Assembly: GCF_037042905.1 (NCBI RefSeq)
Contig: NC_087259.1
Coordinates: 23,315,001-23,379,000 of the forward strand
Source: Lytechinus pictus
Taxonomy: Eukaryota; Echinodermata; Echinoidea; Temnopleuroida; Toxopneustidae
DNA: 64,000 nt
Direction: 5' to 3'
The notes below the pieces were generated by a model. That model was given only the letters and a program-made list of their open reading frames with translations. It did no database searches and was not told the DNA's origin. Every line of letters starts with the position of its first letter. Within the stretch, counting starts at the first letter, position 1. A program made the position numbers and the translations under genes. Positions 11,160 through 23,500 of this stretch are shown one piece after another.

Positions 11160-11990
11160 AAGTAGAGCTCATTTTCAAAAGGGGTTAGATCCATTTTTCA
11201 TCAAACTTGATTTTTATGTCTTAATGTATAGATTTTCAGTAGCTATATAAGATGATACCATAGAAAAGTTGAAATTCCTATTAAAAAGTGAACTAATATG
11301 GCAAACTTGAGAAAAATCACATTTTTTTTCAAAAGGGGTTAGGTCCATTTCAGTTTAGTTGCAAAAGGGGTTAGGTCCACACAGACTTTTTTTGGAAAAT
11401 AATATCTTTAAAAATATAAAGACAAGTAAATATCTTTTAAACCCAATTTTATGTTCTCATGGTAGGCTATCATGAAAATTCAGTTTTGCATAAGAATATT
11501 GCAATATGGGAGAAATAAAAAAGAATTATTTTCTTGGAGTGGACCTAACCCCTTTTGCAACTAAACTCTTCTGAAGAACTCATTTGTCAAAAGGGGCTAG
11601 GTCCATTTTTTATATATTTTATTGTTTTCTGTTTCTAAACCTCTAAATTTTCAGTCACTCTGATGATACCAAAGAAAATTTGAAATTGAAATAAAAACGT
11701 GAATGCAAGTGGCAAAAAAAAATCACTTTTTTAATCAAAAGAGATTGGATTCACTTCAATTTACTTGCAAAAGGGGTTAGGTATACACAATGATATCTTT
11801 TTTAAAGTATATAGAAAAAAATTGAAGACAGGTAGATTTCTTTTATACCAAATTTTATGTTCACATGATAGAGTAGTACATCATGACAATTTAGTTTCTC
11901 ATAAGAATATTGCAATAAGTGAGAATAAAAACAGTTTTTCTCGGAATGGTCCAAAGTGGCCCTAACCCCTTTTGCAACTAAACTCTTCAT
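11160..11990. repeat. Two tandem ~400-bp units bounded by CAAAAGGGGTTAGGTCCA
   Basis: The motif CAAAAGGGGTTAGGTCCA occurs directly near 11178, 11330, 11362, 11590, (11737, decayed) and 11765. It occurs inverted (TGGACCTAACCCCTTTTGC) near 11540 and 11957. Two tandem copies of a ~400-bp unit, each starting with the direct motif and ending with its reverse complement, explain the pattern. It is non-coding. Confidence 0.65.
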
Positions 11991-12420
11991 ATATTTTATT
12001 CTTCTTTTCCCACTTGTTATCTGTCTCCTGGTTTCCATAAATCTCGTCTTATTTCTCTTCCACCCCTTTTGTTCCTACTTCCCACATTCTAGCTCTCTTA
12101 CCACCCCCTCTAAATTATCTCTTCATATGTGCCCCTCCATTTCTTTCTCATCTCTTTTCAACCCACTTCTCATCACTCTTTCCCTCTCTCGATCTTCATC
12201 TCATTTTGAATTTTGCCAATTCCAAATCCCTTTCATTTTAGCTCTGTACAAATACTATATGAACCCAAATGAAAGACATAAAGGAATTATCTGGTTAGTT
12301 GTGAATTTTATTAATTAGCCATAACAAAATATCACATTATCAGAGGATAAAGCTTTACCTTTTTCTTAAGCGTATGTTAATACTTTGAACCAAAATATTT
12401 TTTTTTTTGTATGCTGGGGC
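11990..12420. other. Pyrimidine-rich spacer
   Basis: The plus strand is C/T-rich around 12000-12240. An open frame of 120 codons across it is low-complexity and not credible as a gene. Nothing else was seen. Confidence 0.4.
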
Positions 12421-12963
12421 AGCGATCCTGGGGAGGGGGGGGGGGGGGGCACAGTTCCCCCTACTTCTTGAATCACTGAAAAGTGCCTTTTTATGCAAGA
12501 AAAATGCCCACTCACGAACGTGTACTGTGTCCCTTTCACCTGACGAGAACCTGTTTTAGGTGTTACCAAGTGCTCTTCCTTGTATGCAATTTTTTAACCC
12601 CAAAATGCCCCCCCCCCCCCGGAACGTGTTCTGTGCCCTTTCATCTGAGGGCCCGTTTCAAGTGTTAAAGAGTGCCCCCTCGCCTTCTTGTAAGTGCCCT
12701 TTCTCGAATCACTGCCCCCTTTTACCCAAGAAAAGTGCTCCTAAAGAACTTGTTCTGTGCCCCTTTCACCTGAGGACCCGTTTTATGGTCACCATGACGA
12801 TTGCCCTAGAAACAAGAAAACAATATTCTCATTTCGATAATATACCGGTACTTATGAAGGAAATCCTTTGTGCATTAAGTTTAATAATTCATGAGTTGGG
12901 GTATATAAGCAGTTTCGTACAGATGGAGGGGGGGGGTTGATGGACTATTGCCCCCCCCCCCCC

Positions 12964-12995
<32 letters not shown>

Positions 12996-13180
12996 CGACC
13001 AAGAAAAAAAAAGAGAAAAGGAAAGAAAAGGGTGAAATATATCATTCTGAATATTTTAGATTTTTTTTTTTTAAATGTCAAAATTTTGCTCGCTCGCAAC
13101 TTCTTAAAAATTTCACGTAATACAGCATTTTCCCTATGCCCCCCACCCCCACTTTTAACTTCACTCCGCCGCTCCTATTT
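12420..13180. repeat. G/C-tract repeats with a ~100-125-bp degenerate unit
   Basis: Three units share CTGTGCCCCTTTCACCTGAG plus 'GACCCGTTTTA', near 12526, 12629 and 12751. Long G and C tracts lie at 12436, 12608 and 12951, and a poly-A run at 12965. CTCCGCCGCTCCT near 13165 resembles a hAT right end. This is probably nested hAT-type MITEs. Confidence 0.5.
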
Positions 13181-13199
13181 GTATGTTTATAGCTTCTCC

Positions 13200-14700
13200 T
13201 TTTGCAACCAGTTTTAATGAAAATCAACAAGAAATTTCATACGTCATGAATTTGGGGTTGTGATAATAATTTTGTTTTTTTTGAGAAAAATTGGACTTGG
13301 AAAAAAAACCTTTTCCATCTTCATCAAGTGGTTCCTAAGTCAGACTCTTGAATTGTTGGATTTCTTGAATGAAAACATCTGTTACACCAGTCCTGCAGAT
13401 TGAAAAAATAGAGAAAAAAAAATCAATGAATTTAAATTAAAATTGTGATTTTAAAAACATAAATGTTTTAAGAAAAGTGAGAATCTTACTTCTACTAATT
13501 ATAAACTTGTACTTCTATAAAGCATATCACTTAAACCTGCTCTATGCAGTTTACATACCACTCTCCATTATAACTACATGTACTCTATGAAAAAATGACA
13601 GAGATTTCTCATAAATATGAATATATGAATCAACATATATGTAAATTATATAAATAGTCAGAATGAAAGTTGATATGTTTTTTTGCACAGAATATTTTGA
13701 TCTGTGATTAAAAACGACACTAACTATAATCTAAAAACAAAATTGAAATGGGTTTTTCAAAGGCAGGTCTATTTGTTGCCAAAAAAAATGTGAACAACCT
13801 CCATTATCAAAAATATTCACTAATTAACTCACTCATATAACTGCTGTAGGTTGTATTTCTCTTTGTGGTCTAGTCGCTGTTCTATTAGGCCTACTTCACC
13901 AATTATTTGTCATCATCAATCACCTCCATGGAAATTGTAAAACTGCATCATCCTACTGGACAAAATGTAAAATAACAAGATTTTTAAATAATCGTAAATC
14001 TACAAATATGAAATATGAATATCACACTGAAGAATGAATAAAATGAATTTTGTAAAATATGAAAAATAAATGTTGCTTTGTTTATAAACAAATAGGAAAT
14101 AAAAAGGCCATTTAATTACTAGTAGATCAAGGACATGACCTAACCGGTATTTTATAAATTTGCCCAAGGTACATAACTTTTGGCATTGGTTCTATTTTAG
14201 ACTCGAGAGCCTGTATATTTAAGAAGTGTATATTCATTACAGATCCTACCTCTTTGTGGCTCGGACTATTTTTATTTAATGTAAACATGGTAAACATTCA
14301 ATGCATGTAATGTATCTGTAATTTTGTATGGGTTAGTTTAAGTTTTATACCTGGATGAGAATCTGCAAAATGATGCATGCACTTATGATCATCATCTTGA
14401 ACCATATAGGTAGACCTCTACTGTTTTTCTTGTTCTTCAAACTCAACCTGTTTGTGAAAGAAAAGAGAGAATAATAAGAAGTGATCTTTTTCATGGCCGT
14501 ATGTTTAGGAGGAGGGGTTTGGGTAAGAGCTGAAATGTGAAACCTTCATCAAAAAGAGAATTGCATGACATCCTTCAATTTTACTTTAGAAAATGCACAA
14601 AACGGCCCTAGGGCTAGGTAATATTGGTCGCTTCTGGCCCTCGCTTTCTGAATTTTAGGTTTCTCTAAATTTTTTCACATTCCCCCCCCAAAAAAAAAAA
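13200..14700. other. AT-rich intergenic sequence
   Basis: No gene, RNA or recognisable element was found. A poly-A run preceded by a C tract lies at 14683-14711. Confidence 0.4.
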
Positions 14701-14759
14701 AAAAAAAAAAAACCTGGATCTTTTTAATTCCGAATCTTATTTCATTTGATTTTAACACA

Positions 14760-15310
14760 ATTTCATAATCTCATGCACTAGGTCTAGTCTCTATTTGTAA
14801 GAAAGTATAGATCTAGTCCAACGAGACTCAGTGCTGTGCGACAGCATTCATGTATCTAAATTAGGTCTAGATCTAGACCAACTATGGACTCTCGATCTAT
14901 CTAGACCTAGAAAGTAAAGCTTCGGTTCTAAACCGAGATTTAGACCCTATATCGGTTTAGAAATTTTTGATGTCTGACTCTGACTTTTATTCCTGGCTAA
15001 GACTTCATTGCCATTATTGACCGAGAGTAGATCTAGATCTAGTCCTTGGTCCACTGACAGTCATCATACTCGTACATGTAAATGGAGTCGTCTAAGCCCA
15101 GACCTAGATCTAGGCCTAAATTACAGACCTAGATCATAAGCCCTGGGGGTAAGTGTCGAAGATTTGGGAAAGTATAAGTTAGAATAGATTTTAATTAGGT
15201 AGGCCTAGCTCTTGATAGCATCGATGAATAAATAAAAGTAAAGTAGCCTAGATCTAAGTATAGGGCCTAGGATTAAGAGATCTAGGTCCTAGATCTATTG
15301 ATAATAAGAC
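14760..15310. repeat. Cluster of AGATCTAGNCCTA-type palindromic words
   Basis: CTAGATCTAG, AGGCCTA and TCTAGACCTAG variants recur more than a dozen times in about 550 bases. They have no fixed period. No gene was found. Confidence 0.5.
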
Positions 15311-16200
15311 AAACATGCAGAGCAGCATGTTATTTCTAAGACCGAATCTAACTATATTTATAAATAACAATAAGAGTTAAAATGGGTGGGGGCTAAATGC
15401 AGAAGCCTGAAGTTATGCAAAATAAATTTGATATCTGAAACAAAGACAAAGTGAGGACTGAGTCTGAGGATTGACACAATGACAGGCGTATCTTCATGCA
15501 CACTCCGCTTCACAGTTTATTCCTGACTGAGTCTCGATCTACTGAAGATAGATCCAGATCTCCCTCTAGATCTAACGTTACAGTGTACAAAAAGAAGCCT
15601 CATTCTTCTTGTTTTAATCAATCGTGGGTTGGTCCTTGTTGGAGGTGAACCAACCAGCCCGATTATCTCTCGATTCCCAGCCGGCTAGGAACCCGTACAA
15701 AATACACTGCAAGCAACATACAGGCTGCACTGGGCGACGATGACAATCTAACTTCAATTTCAAAGACCAAATTCTGCTTTCCTTTAACAGAAGAATGATA
15801 GCAAATTCTCTAATTTGTTAAAGAAATAACCTAAGATCACAAAATACAGTGTGAAATGTGTAAATAGTCCACTGAATTCATGTGGTTATATCAATTAATA
15901 CGTACTCACCGGAGTGTTTGTAGGTCCATTTTGTGTGTGGAAAGAAAAGTTTCAGAATGAATAAATTAGATGACGTAATGAGGTCAAATGAATAATTAAT
16001 TCTGTAACACGATACCACTAGTATCGATGACAAAGAATCGGGGAAATCGCGTAGTAATGACGCTCTTAGCCAATGAAAAGGCCGGATTATGAATATCTTC
16101 ATGCTCATGAATGTCAATGAGGGCTTATTTTTGTCTTCAAATGATCGCGGTAGGCGGAGCCTAATCTCATTTGTTTTGTGCTGAACGCGCACGCAGCTTT
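15310..16200. other. Intergenic sequence upstream of the TSP1-domain gene
   Basis: Nothing coding was recognised. GC content rises after about 16020, and a CpG-bearing stretch (GCTGAACGCGCACGCAGC near 16180) adjoins the promoter. Confidence 0.4.
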
Positions 16201-16204
16201 CGGT

Positions 16205-16260
16205 CTAGTAATATATTATAAGGTCTTTGAATCAAACACTACGGCACTCATGCGCTCACA
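16205..16260 (+). promoter_or_regulatory. Candidate TATA-type promoter of the TSP1-domain gene
   Basis: AATATATTATAAGG at 16210-16223 lies about 230 bases upstream of the ATG. It is followed by CpG-rich sequence. A possible acceptor (TTTTCTTTTGCAG, 16318-16330) suggests the untranslated leader may be spliced. No transcript evidence is available. Confidence 0.35.
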
Positions 16261-16448
16261 GTGCGCCGAAGGACCACGAAGGACTCACCCAGCACGCGCG
16301 CTACTTACTGCAATGATTTTCTTTTGCAGGACAACTTTATGAAAATTACTGGATCATCGCGAAAATTTCAGAATGTAGCTAGCCTAAGGCTAAATGACCA
16401 CGTTTTACTTCTAGCGAAAACAATGATGATGACGAGTGTAGAATCAAT

Positions 16449-19400
16449 ATGCAACTATCATGGATGATTCTCTTGGCAACGTGTCTTCTAACGTTAGCTG
16501 CATCTGGTCGTAAAGCATCAGGTAGGCCTTGATTAACAACCCCCCCCCCCCTTGCCTCTTTCTCTCTCGCTTTCGGGCGGGGGGCTGACCATGCAATGAA
16601 TTACAATTAGAATGTTCGATTTAACTTAATTTGAAAAGATAAATGAATAAAACTTTGGACACTGGTTAGAAAAACAAACAGCTTGGGAGGGGGTCCACCA
16701 ACCCACCCCCGGTTCCGCGGCCCATCCTCCTCATCATCATATTGCCCGTTTGACCCTTTTTTAAGGGGAGTTGGCCAGTAGATCTATCCTGGAAGGAAGT
16801 ATAGGCCCTAAATCACATATGAAAGGAATCATCATCTGTATACTGGAGTGTATGTAGTCATGGTAGTCCTAACATTAGTCTCCTCCAGTGTTTGATGATC
16901 TTTCTACCTTATTATAAAGCTATAATAGTAGGGTGGGAGGTTGGGTGTCCGGACACGTAACAGAAATGAAGCCTTGTTTTTATCTCAGGAATAAACCAAA
17001 AATATAGGTTGAATAGTTTTTTTTTCACCATCAATATTTGTTCTTTATAATATTTTCTTATATTCTGTGCTAAAAAGAATCAAAGACATTGCTTGTAAAC
17101 TTTTCAAAATTGAGAGTAAAAGTCATGTGTCCGGACACCCAACCCGTCCGGACACACAACCACTGGGTATAATATGTCATATAGATCTAGGCCTATGAAT
17201 ATAGAGTCTAATTTTAGGTCTACGTATGCCGATGTAGGCCCAGCTTAAAGAGGTTTTCCTTTTCTTTGAAATGTCCAGATCCTGTTGGCACAGGCAATGA
17301 AGGATATGTAGGACGAAGAAGGATTCGCATTAGACCCGGTAGTCGCTGGCGTCAAAACGTTGACGAAAGAGTGGCCAGTGAAGACGATAGCAACAAAACT
17401 TATGACGAATCACCAGGAGATCAGATTAACTCGTATGACAGCGAGTCTAGACGACCACGCATCAATTCAGACAATGATAGAGACGATGAAGACGCAGATG
17501 AAGCCGGTAAGAGCCGGATCAAAGTGGTTAGTGCTAGTTTCCGGCGGGTGGAAGAGTCCGATTTAAGATCTCTACATGATCCAACGCTGACAGACGATGA
17601 CCTAAATCGAATGGACGATCACAATATCGAAAACGAGCTTAATGCTCTCGCTGAGGGGCTTAATCATAAACAGCTGGTCGAAGTTGATAAAGATAACGGC
17701 GATGATAATTATGCTGGTTTGGGATTCGGCGACGCGGAGCAAAGTTTTCAGAACAATGGAGCGGCCAACGATGATTACGCCAATGACGTCGCGGACATAA
17801 AAACCGAGATTGGCCCCCCTTGGTCTGACTGGCGACACTGCAATGTCTCGTGTGGCGTCGGCAAGCAATCGAGATGGAGGCGATGTAGAGACGATTCGAA
17901 GGGTGTTTGTAATCGGATGACGGGCCGACAAACAGAGTGGAGACGATGTCTGGGCATGGAGTGTGATCAGAAGACCATTCAAGAACTAGGAGGAGGATGC
18001 AAAGGTATCGGAGTTTGTTTTCATAAATGTAAAATGTCTATCAATATTTTTTTTAATTACCCTGGAAGCATTTCATGAATAGTTTTAATTTTGTCAGAGT
18101 TTTTCACTGGCGACTTTGCTCTCAGCCAATCAGATACAAGGAATTCCAGTAGCTCTTAAAATCTGTTGGTGAAAATCATTGATAGAATATTGAAGGAACA
18201 CTCCTCAGTTGTTTCATGGTACCTGCTTGAAGATTAAAGCTCAAGTGCATTAACCTAGATGGAATTAACTTACTTTGAAAATCATTGATAAAACTGCATG
18301 ATTTAGCGCTTCGGTTTTAAGATTGTGTATTTAGTAAGCTAACTAAACATCATTGTAATAGATCATGTAAATTGATATTTTATTGTTGATGATTTTTCTA
18401 TGAAACAGATCAGTTGATGATGAATCTTTTGCTAGGGGTGTTGATTGGAGGCTTAGGGTCTGTGACAATATCTGCAGTTGTGAGCTTCTGCTACACGTGG
18501 TGTCAAAAGCCTTCCGAATGGTAAGGCCAAGATGATAGCTAAAGATCGGTTCATAATTATGCCACAATGGCTCCTGACGTAATCTCTTTGCAGATATAAT
18601 AGGGTATGAGTTGTGATCAGGGGGGGGGGGGGTGGTACCATGATGCGCAGGGGTATACCTTTAATATACTTCTCGGAATGAATTAAAAGAGAAGGATGAG
18701 AAGGATTTTTTTAAAGGGGATTAAAATAATAAAAAAGAACTAGATTATATACTCTCAAAGCAGGATTGAGTCACCGAACAAAACAAATGAAGTCGCCTTT
18801 AAGTCGTTTTATAGTACCCTTTATCCTGGAACTGCCCATGGCTTTGATATAGGGGGGGGGGGGGCTAGGATCATAACGTGAGAAGAGGGCCGGAGTCGTT
18901 GAGAGGAAAGGGTGTCGTCAAAGGATTGAGTTGTCATATACAGGAACGGGTGCTTGGTCGTCTAACTATGGGCTACAATACCCCCATTTTTCCATGAGAA
19001 AAGAAAATGAAATCCGCTTTTTGTCCCCTTGACACCCCCTCCCCCCTCTTATGGCCACAGCACACCATGCGACAATGCGACTATAGTCTGCAATCATATT
19101 TTTGAAAAATCGCATTTTCTGAAAGACCGCGTATAGAGGATTGGAGGTTCAGAATTAAGAATAAGAATATTTTGGATAATCACAAACCTTTATTTTGGAG
19201 TAAAGGCGAATTTTGTTTCAAATCGTAGCCTACGATTGCTGTACGTCATTGCGATTAGATATTCCCTTTTATTCTACTACTATTGTCACTAATTTGAAGA
19301 TAAGTGTACATGACAGTGATGATTTAAACTTAACAGAGTAAGGTCTTCCATATCTACAGATTCCGCACAAATGTTAGGACGTTTTATTTCGAATTTGGTC

Positions 19401-20494
19401 GCAGACCAATTGTAAGTTTTTTCGATGGACTTCACAAATACCATAACCCCTCGTTAAAAAGAAAACGATGAAGCCAAGAACACCTTAAAATGTATATAAT
19501 GTTGTGTCCTCAATAAAACCAGTTTAACGAGGCCAAGCGATCTTGTAAACTACATCGCGATGTGGCTTTCTGAACCGGTTCGGAAGATCGCTTCGACCCT
19601 TCTCACTGCACGTTAAACTAGTTTCCACTAAACTAGTTTTCACTAAACTAGTTTCCACTAAACTAGTTTTCACTAAACTAGTTTCCACTAAACTAGTTTT
19701 CACTAAACTAGTTTCCAGTAAACTAGTTTTAGGAAGATAGTGAGAACGGTGTCTATGTTATCTGCCCCGGATGTCGCGTATGCGTGAGGGTGGGGTGTGT
19801 GTGAGAGTGACTAGTGTATGCCGTGTGTAGAAAGGAAGAAAAAAATAACAGAGAAGGAAAGAGAGAAAGAATTAAAGAAAACTAAAGAAAGAAAAAGAGA
19901 AAGAATTAAGGAAAATAAGAAAGAAGTAAAGAAGAAAAAAAAAAGAAAGAAGGAAAAAAGAAAGAAAGAATGAAAGGAAGAATGAGAGAAAGAAAGAAAG
20001 AAAGAAAAAAGAAAGAAGAAAGAAAGAGAAAGAAGGAAGGAAGGAAGGAAAGAAGGAAGGAAAGAAGGAAGGAAAGGGAATATTTTATGAAAAAACAGAC
20101 TTCTTAGTACGGATGGGGTTCGAACCCATGCGGACATTGCGTCCATTGGAACTTAAGTCCAACGCCTTAACCACTCGGCCACCGTACTGCCATGTTCAAT
20201 GCAAACACTCAGCATGGTAAAATTCTACAATAGATATAAAAACGTATTGTCTACAGTAAGTAGGCCTTCTCAATTCAGCAACAAAAAGCGGAAGCATGTT
20301 GTTTGTCCTTCCAAATTTTCTTTGCGAGGGTAGGTACGACATAAAGGTGACGTCATCATTTTGTTTTCTCAATTGAATAACAAACCTATGGACGAGGACC
20401 TCTCTTTTTAACATTCCTCTTTTCTCCCCTCCCTCTCTCTGTCTTTTTTTTTTCAAAATAGGAGATGGTCGCCCCTACATGTTGCCACCCTCTT

Positions 20495-20525
<31 letters not shown>

Positions 20526-23500
20526 TAAGTCAAATGGTTGAGTACTTGAGTGTATGGGTCTAATACAAGCTGGGTTTTAAACATTTAAGATTGGAAAGAG
20601 GCACAGAGGTTTTAGTCACGCAAAATAAAAACTCAAGTTTATTTCTTGAGAAAAAAAATGATGATTAACTTATTCCATGCTAGAGATAATCGAGCTCTAT
20701 TAGCTTTAGTTGAGCTAATCGATTTGATTAAATTGAATTTGAATTCATCCAAGGGAGCTAATCCCCGAGCTAATAATGAAATTTAGAAAATCATGATGAT
20801 TATTATTTTTAATTGCTATAACAAAATATTATATTACTTATAAGGATAAATACTTAAAAAACATACATTAAAAACGAAGCAAGTTATCATCTTAACATCT
20901 TATCATCCTGAAAATTAACTGGAGTAAATATGTTCATCTGAATTCACACTGTCCAATCAACTAACCCTTTGAATTATCTGTTCATGTTTTTATGTTGTTG
21001 AAATGTAATTTAGAAAGCCGCAAGTATTTCGAAAAAGATGTGTTCTAATGGTGAAGCTGGCATACTAAAGTAAAACAATATAATGATCGTAGAAATAAAT
21101 AATTCCTCTCCTTGTCCTGTTGTCGTATTTATGATACAACAAAATTGCTTCTGTATATATAGGCTTAAATTGGTTTTTACCTTATTAAGTAAATGAATGA
21201 ATAAACAATTAAGCTTAAATTTTAGTCCTTTGAAATCAGTTCAATCATTTAATATTTTAGGGAATAGATAAACAATGACTGTTCAAGTTTCAATTTTCAA
21301 TCACCGATAAAGCCAGCTAAGGGCCCCTTTAAAAATGTGCCAAAGAAATGAAGAACTAAACAATAAGATGATTCAAGTAATCAAATAAATTGATGAATGG
21401 TTAAGTGAAGAAAATATGAGAAACAGAGTAATAGAGAAATAAGTAGACAATTGAAATGATAGGCAATGGAGGAATGAATAAAGCAATCTAATATATATTA
21501 TTAGAAATAGCCAATAGACAGATAGATGAAAAATGAATAAATGACTTATCATGGTTCGAATACAACAGTACTTATTAATCATTAATTTTTTTTGTCAATT
21601 ACTTTCCGATGTTTTATCTTGTCTTTTGCAGGAAGTTGAGTGACCTATGTCCCAATTCATGCACCAATTGTTGCGCCGGCTGCGGCGAGAGTTGCACAAA
21701 CTGTGGGAAAAACTGTTGCGATCCCTATACTGGATGTTGTGCGGGTTGCGGTGGACCGTGTCCTTGTTGCTGGTGTCAACCTTGTTGCGACCCTTATGCA
21801 CAGCAGGACCGGTTGTACTACCACAAGCAACTAATGATGAACAATGCATATCAACTCCAACACAACTTGGGACCACCCGGGCCAGGGCCAGGAGGAAAAA
21901 TGCCCTATAAAAGACCCCCAGCACCATTGTAAGAAACAAGATCAAATGGCTTGGTGGATATAGGGTGTATGTGGGTTAAGATCATTATGATGGTGTCCCC
22001 CGTCTGTTAGGAAAGAAAACAGGAAAGCGATCAATAATAACAGCACATGTTCTGTGTACTTCTGTTCCGGCCGGTATTCTTGCCCACCCCCCCCCCCCCC
22101 AACTCCGGCCGTGTTTGTTTGACAGTATACCATGTGCCTTCTACCAATAAACGATCAATATAACAACAAACTCACCATCAAAAGTTCTATTTGGCTGAAT
22201 AAACGATTAAAATAATATTTACACGTATTTTCAATGGCTAAAGAGACAAACCTAAAGTATGGGATGGGAGTCCTATACTTTTATGAAACAAAATAATTAT
22301 GAATCATGGTATGAGGTTTACGTCTATGACTTATAGGATCTGGTGACGAAAAAAAAAGATAAACCTGAAACCTATTTCTTCTATTATACTTCGATACGTA
22401 AATTGAGTGCAAGACATTGTGTTCTCTTCTCATGTTTTTACTTTTTGCACATACAGGCCCCGAGAAAGCACCAAGAGAAGGCCATACTACGATGAACCTG
22501 AATATGCTGAAATAGATCAAATTTATAAAGGCAGTCCTCGCAAGAAACAAAGAGAAAAGGATAAATATGTCAAATTCACGTAAGTTTTTAGGGACCCTTA
22601 GATCTCTGACCTGTTGCCAATGACTCATAATCATTATAAGTTTTTTTGGCGGGATGCACGACTATTTCATTTTGACTTTGGCATGCAGTGATAGGCCTTC
22701 TCTGGCGGATCCAGAGGGGGGGGGGGGCACAGCCGGCCCGTGCCCCCCCCCCCCTGAGAAGCAAATTTAAATTTGTAATATAAAAATGCCATTAAAACAA
22801 AAGTGTGCCCCCTTTGAAAGTGAAGACTTTTTTTTTTTGCTTGTCAAGTTTTTCCTCGGAATGTGCCCCCCCCCCCTTTGTAAAATCCTGGATCCTGATA
22901 GGCCTGTACCCTTTTTGGTCATAGCTCTAGCAAGACACAATGTTATGTAGGCCTAATCTAAAGGTGATTTTTTAGAGATTGCTGGTATTTTAGTACATTT
23001 ATCCACCCAAAACTGTTTAAAATGATGGGGCGGTCATTCATCAGATAGAGTTTACCCTTACATGTAGGCTAAACTCGCAAGGAATTCCGGAAGGCCTATA
23101 AAATGTGGTAAAATAATGGAAAACACATTTTTTTGCGCTGTGTATTTCATGTTTACTGCATTCCGTGTTGATGTGTCAGCGAGTTTTCGCAAACCTCGGG
23201 GACGCGACATTAGGGTCCGGTAACACAAAAGTTAACGATTAACCATAGACTCAATTTTTAAGTTTGATTGTACATTATATTCAATAGAATCGAACGTAGA
23301 AAACTGTTCTACAATCTTTGCCAAGCTTTGTGTTACAGGCCCTATAGATCTGCTTTTCGTGTGCAAAATTCTTTCATGCGACACCAGCATGCCATTCCAA
23401 ATTGTTAAAATCCCGCTTTCATGCATGTACGACTGGTCATCATAGCATATGCTCGCCTGAGCTCGGGGCAGGGCTGTACTATCATGACTATGGCAGCTGG

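Noticed and set aside
12948-13217. A lysine-rich 89-codon frame.
   Set aside because: It is the translation of a C-tract followed by a poly-A run.
17602-17982. A 126-codon minus-strand frame opposite the TSP1 exon.
   Set aside because: The plus frame contains a complete TSP1 repeat with correct splice phases; the antisense frame has no start context or domain.
19811-20146. A 111-codon minus-strand frame of Phe/Ser/Leu runs.
   Set aside because: It reads through the polypurine tract and into the tRNA gene; low-complexity only.
21595-21945. A 116-codon minus-strand frame, and overlapping plus frames, over the cysteine-rich exon.
   Set aside because: The plus-strand frame with cysteine modules fits flanking exons in phase on both sides; the others are shadows.
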